The notes under the pieces are model-generated. The model searched no databases and had not been told where the DNA came from. It saw nothing but the letters and a program-made list of their open reading frames with translations. DNA of 17,482 bases, from the NCBI GenBank assembly GCA_964517355.1, contig CAZFCK010000096.1, positions 1-17,482 of the forward strand. The letters are read 5' to 3'. Made by a program: the position numbers and the translations under genes. Below are positions 14,133-17,482 of the stretch, in pieces. Positions within the stretch are counted from its first letter, which is position 1. The number at the start of each line of letters is the position of its first letter. The stretch comes from CAZFCK01 sp964517355. GTDB taxonomy: Bacteria > Desulfobacterota > Desulfovibrionia > Desulfovibrionales > Desulfovibrionaceae.

Positions 14133-15248
14133 ATGAACATAGGCTTGGTCTTGACCATAGCAGGAGCCGTACTTGCTTTTCTGATAGGTTCCGGATTTGC
14201 TTCAGGCCAGGAAGTGTTGCAGTATTTTGCCGCATATCAATACGAAAGCGTTCTTGTCGGCATCACTATTATTTTGGTGCTCTGTTTTGCCAACTACTGT
14301 TTTGTATTTGCCGGCAACCGTGAGAAATTCACCAAGGGAAGCGAGGTGTTCAATTACTTTTGCGGCCCATTATTCGGGCGGTTGTTTGATTATTTCGCCG
14401 CCATCTTCTGCTACATGTCCTTTGTGGTCATGCTTGGCGGCATTAGTGCCACGGTAAACCAGCAGTTCGGCATTCCCGGCGCTGTCGGCGCGGTCGGCCT
14501 TGCGATATGCGCAGGAATGACGGTTATTTTCGGTTTGAACGCAATCATCGCCATCATCAGTAAAATAGGGCCGGCCTTGGTGGTCCTGTCCATCCTGATC
14601 GGCATATGCTCTCTTTTTAACACGTGGGATTCGCTCGCCGAGGGAGTTGTGCTGATCAAAACCAAGCAGGTTACTGTGATGCAGGCCTCCACAAACTGGT
14701 TCCTCGCGGGGTGCTCCTATGGCGGATTCTGCCTGATGTGGCTCGCGGGTTTTATGGCGCAGCTCGGATCAGAGTACGAACATAACGGCAAGGAACTGCA
14801 AATCGGACAGATTTTGGGCGTGTCCTTGCTCGTTCTTGCCTGCATTATCGTGGGCTTGGCGCAAGTGGCCGATATCCGTGACATCGCAGGAACCCAGGTG
14901 CCCAACCTCATTCTGGCGCAGAAGCTGACCCCGATGTTGGCACATGGCTTTGCCGTCATCATCGTACTGGGCATTTACACAACGGCCTGCCCGCTTCTCT
15001 GGACCGTATGCGCACGATTTACCGAGCAGGGCAGCCGCAAATATAAAAGCTTAACCGTTATACTCACGATAGCGGGATGCTTTGTGGCGTTGAAGATTCC
15101 CTTCAGCACGCTGGTGAACTACATTTATGTGCTTAACGGCTACGGTGGCGCGCTGCTAATCATCTTTATGGTCGTGAAGATGATTCGTATACGCATCGGC
15201 ATGAATGCCGCGCCCGTCAGAGAGGAAGTCTCCCAGGAATCATCATAA
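14133..15248 (+). CDS. YkvI-family inner-membrane transporter (APC-like)
   Basis: A 371-residue integral membrane protein with about ten hydrophobic helices. The first has the unwound helix motif GSGFASGQEVLQYF (residues 19-32) of the YkvI/APC-like LeuT-fold transporters. Inner helices carry small-residue turns such as GIPGAVGAVGLAI and YGGFCLMWLAG. The C-terminal tail from about 350 is polar. ATG 14133 is preceded by GAGGAG seven bases upstream. It follows grdX by 65 bases and is probably cotranscribed with it. Known YkvI members have no settled substrate. Uptake of glycine or a methylated glycine for the reductase is inferred from context only. Confidence 0.75.
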   Translation: MNIGLVLTIAGAVLAFLIGSGFASGQEVLQYFAAYQYESVLVGITIILVLCFANYCFVFAGNREKFTKGSEVFNYFCGPLFGRLFDYFAAIFCYMSFVVMLGGISATVNQQFGIPGAVGAVGLAICAGMTVIFGLNAIIAIISKIGPALVVLSILIGICSLFNTWDSLAEGVVLIKTKQVTVMQASTNWFLAGCSYGGFCLMWLAGFMAQLGSEYEHNGKELQIGQILGVSLLVLACIIVGLAQVADIRDIAGTQVPNLILAQKLTPMLAHGFAVIIVLGIYTTACPLLWTVCARFTEQGSRKYKSLTVILTIAGCFVALKIPFSTLVNYIYVLNGYGGALLIIFMVVKMIRIRIGMNAAPVREEVSQESS

Positions 15249-15517
15249 CCAGGCGCCGGGGCCGCGGTATCGAAAGCTGAACGAGATGCATTGCCCGCAG
15301 CCCCGGCCGTTATCAATGCCGGTAAATCCGTGTTTTGAGTCGAGAGCCAGCATCGGAGGTAGGGCAATAGAAGGGAGCAGTCTGGCGCATTCCACATTAT
15401 CTTCCCCGCAGCAGATCATTTCCGCTGGCAATCACCCTCGGTAGAACATATACTCCCATCATCTCCCATTTTTTCGTTCCCGTCGTCATCCTGCATATCC
15501 ATACAAGGAGGACAGTA
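15249..15517 (+). other. Spacer between transporter and hydrolase genes, with a long-range inverted repeat
   Basis: An 8-bp GC inverted repeat GCCGGGGC (15255-15262) and GCCCCGGC (15300-15307) starts six bases past the transporter stop. Its loop is 37 bases and no U-run follows, so it is only a weak candidate transcript end. No promoter for the hydrolase is clear in the rest. Confidence 0.35.
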
Positions 15518-16816
15518 ATGCCAGCACCCCGTGTCCCGCTCCTCGCCGCGCTGCTCTTCAGTGCAATTCTCATGTTTCCCGCTCCGGCTCCCGCAGCCTC
15601 CGGACCTTTGCCAAAACACCTCGTGTTCAAAGACGAAGCCTTTGACTACGAACTGCGGCGCAATGTGGGCTACGCCGTCAGCGGCGGGGCGGACATCAAC
15701 GAGTGTTTCCATGCCGCGAATCAAATTATGGATCGAGACTTCGAATCCTGGTTTCGCGCCTGGAACGGCTTGGCCGGCCAGGTCCGCGGCCTGGCCTATC
15801 AGTCGCTGCAAAGGGGGCACAGCGTGTCCGCGCGCGAGGCCCTGCTGCGCGCCTCCAACTACTACCGTACGGCGGCCTTCTTCCTGCACGGCAACCCCAG
15901 TGACCCGCGCATCCGTCAGACCTGGAGGCTCAGCCGCGAGTCTTTCCGTCAGGCCGCCCGCCTCCTGGATCATCCGGTTGAAATCGTGCGCATACCTTAT
16001 GAGCAAACAACATTGCCCGGTTATTTCCTGAAGCCGGACAACTCGCCGCGCCCCCGTAAGACTCTGCTCCTACAGACAGGCTTCGACGGCACGGGCGAGG
16101 AACTGTACTTTGTGGCGGTCTTCGCTCTGAGACGCGACTGGAACGTGCTCATCTTCGAGGGCCCGGGCCAGGGCGGGGCGCTCATCCAACAGGGACTGCA
16201 TTTCCGTCCTGATTGGGAAAAGGTCGTCACTCCGTTCATGGATTTTGCCCTGTCCCGTTCGGACGTGGACGCTAACAAAGTCGCGCTCATGGGGTTGAGC
16301 ATGGGCGGTTTCCTGGCGCCCCGGGCCGCGGCCTTCGAACACCGCCTGGCGGCGTGTGTGGCCAATCCCGGGCAGTTCGACCTCTACGGAGCGCAAAACC
16401 CCTCGCCCGGCGAATGGCGCGAGATGAACGAGTACCCAGAACAGACCAACCAACAGCTGCGCAGGAAGATGGCCGAAGACGTGGGCTTCCGCTGGTGGAT
16501 CGAAAACGGCATGTTCACTTCGGGCGCGAAAACCCCGCTGGAGTTCATGCGTTTTTGGGGGGAGTTCACGCTCAAGGACGATGTCCTGAATATCCGCTGC
16601 CCCACCCTTGTGGTGGCCTCAAATGGCGATCACTTTCTCACCTTGCAGGATTCACTCGTCCTTTACGACAAACTCGTCTGCCCCAAGACGTTGCTCCGTT
16701 TCCTCGGTCTGTATCAGGCCAATCAGCATTGCCAGGTTGGCGCGCTGTCCACCGGCATGGCCCGGATCATGGACTGGCTGGATGACCTCATGGCCGGAAA
16801 ACCAGGGAAACATTGA
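15518..16816 (+). CDS. Secreted alpha/beta hydrolase (esterase/FrsA-like, dihydropseudooxynicotine-hydrolase-type)
   Basis: A 432-residue predicted exported hydrolase. Residues 1-27 form a signal peptide: a basic start, a hydrophobic core LLAALLFSAILMF and an APAPAA cleavage region. A helical cap domain precedes the catalytic fold, with WFRAWNGLAGQVRGLAYQSL and ASNYYRTAAFFL of the type seen in dihydropseudooxynicotine hydrolases and FrsA-like proteins. The fold has oxyanion GFDGTGEE near 188, the nucleophile elbow GLSMGG with S261, acid D371 in SNGDH and H404 in NQHCQ. All three triad residues are present. AAGGAGG precedes ATG 15518. It is codirectional with the grd genes but 269 bases past the transporter, so a link to glycine reduction is unproven. 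The substrate is unknown. Confidence 0.8.
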   Translation: MPAPRVPLLAALLFSAILMFPAPAPAASGPLPKHLVFKDEAFDYELRRNVGYAVSGGADINECFHAANQIMDRDFESWFRAWNGLAGQVRGLAYQSLQRGHSVSAREALLRASNYYRTAAFFLHGNPSDPRIRQTWRLSRESFRQAARLLDHPVEIVRIPYEQTTLPGYFLKPDNSPRPRKTLLLQTGFDGTGEELYFVAVFALRRDWNVLIFEGPGQGGALIQQGLHFRPDWEKVVTPFMDFALSRSDVDANKVALMGLSMGGFLAPRAAAFEHRLAACVANPGQFDLYGAQNPSPGEWREMNEYPEQTNQQLRRKMAEDVGFRWWIENGMFTSGAKTPLEFMRFWGEFTLKDDVLNIRCPTLVVASNGDHFLTLQDSLVLYDKLVCPKTLLRFLGLYQANQHCQVGALSTGMARIMDWLDDLMAGKPGKH

Positions 16817-17482
16817 CCATGGAGAGCTCCCTGCGGATATCTTTCATGTTGCGGCCGGAGAAGAAACACGGACAAAGGAGCGAAACAGGAAGCGTGCGGA
16901 ACCGGGAGGTTGTCTAGGTGTCGCAAAGATGGTGCGAAGCGCGTCCGTAAATGGTGTGGGCGTGTTTGAAAAGTTATTTATTGTAATGAGATACGTGATG
17001 TGTGGGGCTGCCGTACGGGCTGGAAAGAAGTGCCGTGGGCGCTGGACGAAATCCGCAGCGTGCCTATTATATGTAAAAGAGAGTGGCGTGGTGCCGGGCA
17101 GAGCCTCCGGGAATGATCAGGAGGGGCTCGCCTGCGCTGTTCATTTTGAGCAGGGAGAGCATGTATTGATAGGTGGGCGGCCGGGAGAAGAAGAGGATAT
17201 GTTGTTATTGCTCACGCAGTTTTAAAATTTAACATGTTGAAATGTAAGACAAAATAATGATGAAAAAGAGAGTTGAAGGACCATCTAAGTCTAACTATTT
17301 GTAATTAAATGACAAGCTAAATAAAAGAAGAGGGCGGTGCTGCTGCGGAGGGGGTGAAAAGGCCTGGAAAACGGAAAAATACGAAAAAAGTTTCCACGAT
17401 AACACTTTGAATTTTAATGAATAGCTAAAAAAGAAGTCAAAAGTTTAAAAAAAGCTGTTGACGGGCGATGGTGGTTTACGTA
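16817..17482. other. Gene-poor terminal region
   Basis: I see no gene I can support here. The frame open to 17225 has no ribosome site before its later ATG codons and resembles no family. From about 17226 the DNA becomes strongly AT-rich. No tRNA, rRNA or clear terminator is visible within the window. Confidence 0.5.
17458..17482 (+). promoter_or_regulatory. Truncated sigma-70-type promoter at window end
   Basis: TTGACG at 17458-17463 is preceded by an A/T-rich stretch (AAAGTTTAAAAAAAGC) that resembles an UP element. Exactly 17 bases later the window ends with TA, the first two bases a -10 box would have. The rest lies outside, so this is a hint that a strong transcript, such as an RNA gene, starts just beyond. 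Confidence 0.3.

Noticed and set aside
15255..15307. Terminator after the transporter gene
   Set aside because: The 8-bp stem has a 37-base loop and no following U-run.
16608..17225. 205-codon open frame overlapping the hydrolase end
   Set aside because: It shadows the hydrolase gene in another frame, has no ribosome site and resembles no protein family.
1..17482. CRISPR arrays, insertion sequences, phage genes
   Set aside because: No regularly spaced repeats, transposase, integrase or terminal repeat pairs were seen.

Overview
The window carries an almost complete glycine reductase system. This is the selenium-dependent Stickland-type pathway that reduces glycine (or a relative such as sarcosine or betaine) to acetyl phosphate and ammonia. 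The genes sit on two divergent arms around a sigma-54 activator gene. The DNA is moderately GC-rich with AT-rich intergenic stretches. The genes have strong Shine-Dalgarno sites, sigma-54 promoters and a secreted hydrolase with a Gram-negative-style signal peptide. This suggests an anaerobic Gram-negative amino-acid fermenter or sulfur reducer, for example of Desulfovibrionaceae or Synergistota type. The taxon is an inference; nothing here fixes it.

Minus-strand arm (8380 down to 72), in transcription order: a sigma-54 promoter, trxB (thioredoxin reductase), grdC and grdD (component C), trxA (thioredoxin), grdA (selenoprotein A, UGA read as Sec44), a ProXp-ala/PrdX-type Ala-tRNA(Pro) deacylase, and nfnS and nfnL (NADH-dependent ferredoxin:NADP+ oxidoreductase). 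Strong hairpins lie on both sides of grdA.

Centre (8500 to 10239): a sigma-70-type promoter and a PAS-AAA+-Fis activator with an intact GAFTGA motif. Near-consensus -24/-12 promoters face away from it on both sides. TTGTTTA/TAAACAA-type repeats in both flanking regions are candidate activator sites.

Plus-strand arm (10505 onward): a consensus sigma-54 promoter, then a leader of about 380 nt with a possible 42-residue ORF, a very strong GC hairpin and an intrinsic terminator. Then come grdE (component B proprotein, pyruvoyl Cys241) and grdB (selenoprotein, UGA read as Sec352, with a textbook SECIS hairpin that has a GGU loop), a terminator, grdX, a YkvI-family transporter and a secreted alpha/beta hydrolase. 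The last 660 bases hold no gene I can recognise and end in a truncated promoter-like sequence.

Together: Nfn can make NADPH, TrxB and TrxA pass electrons on, GrdE/GrdB activate the substrate and hand a carboxymethyl group to the selenocysteine of GrdA, and GrdC/GrdD release acetyl phosphate. The activator probably switches on both arms together. No selenocysteine-synthesis genes (selA, selB, selC, selD) and no acetate kinase are in the window.
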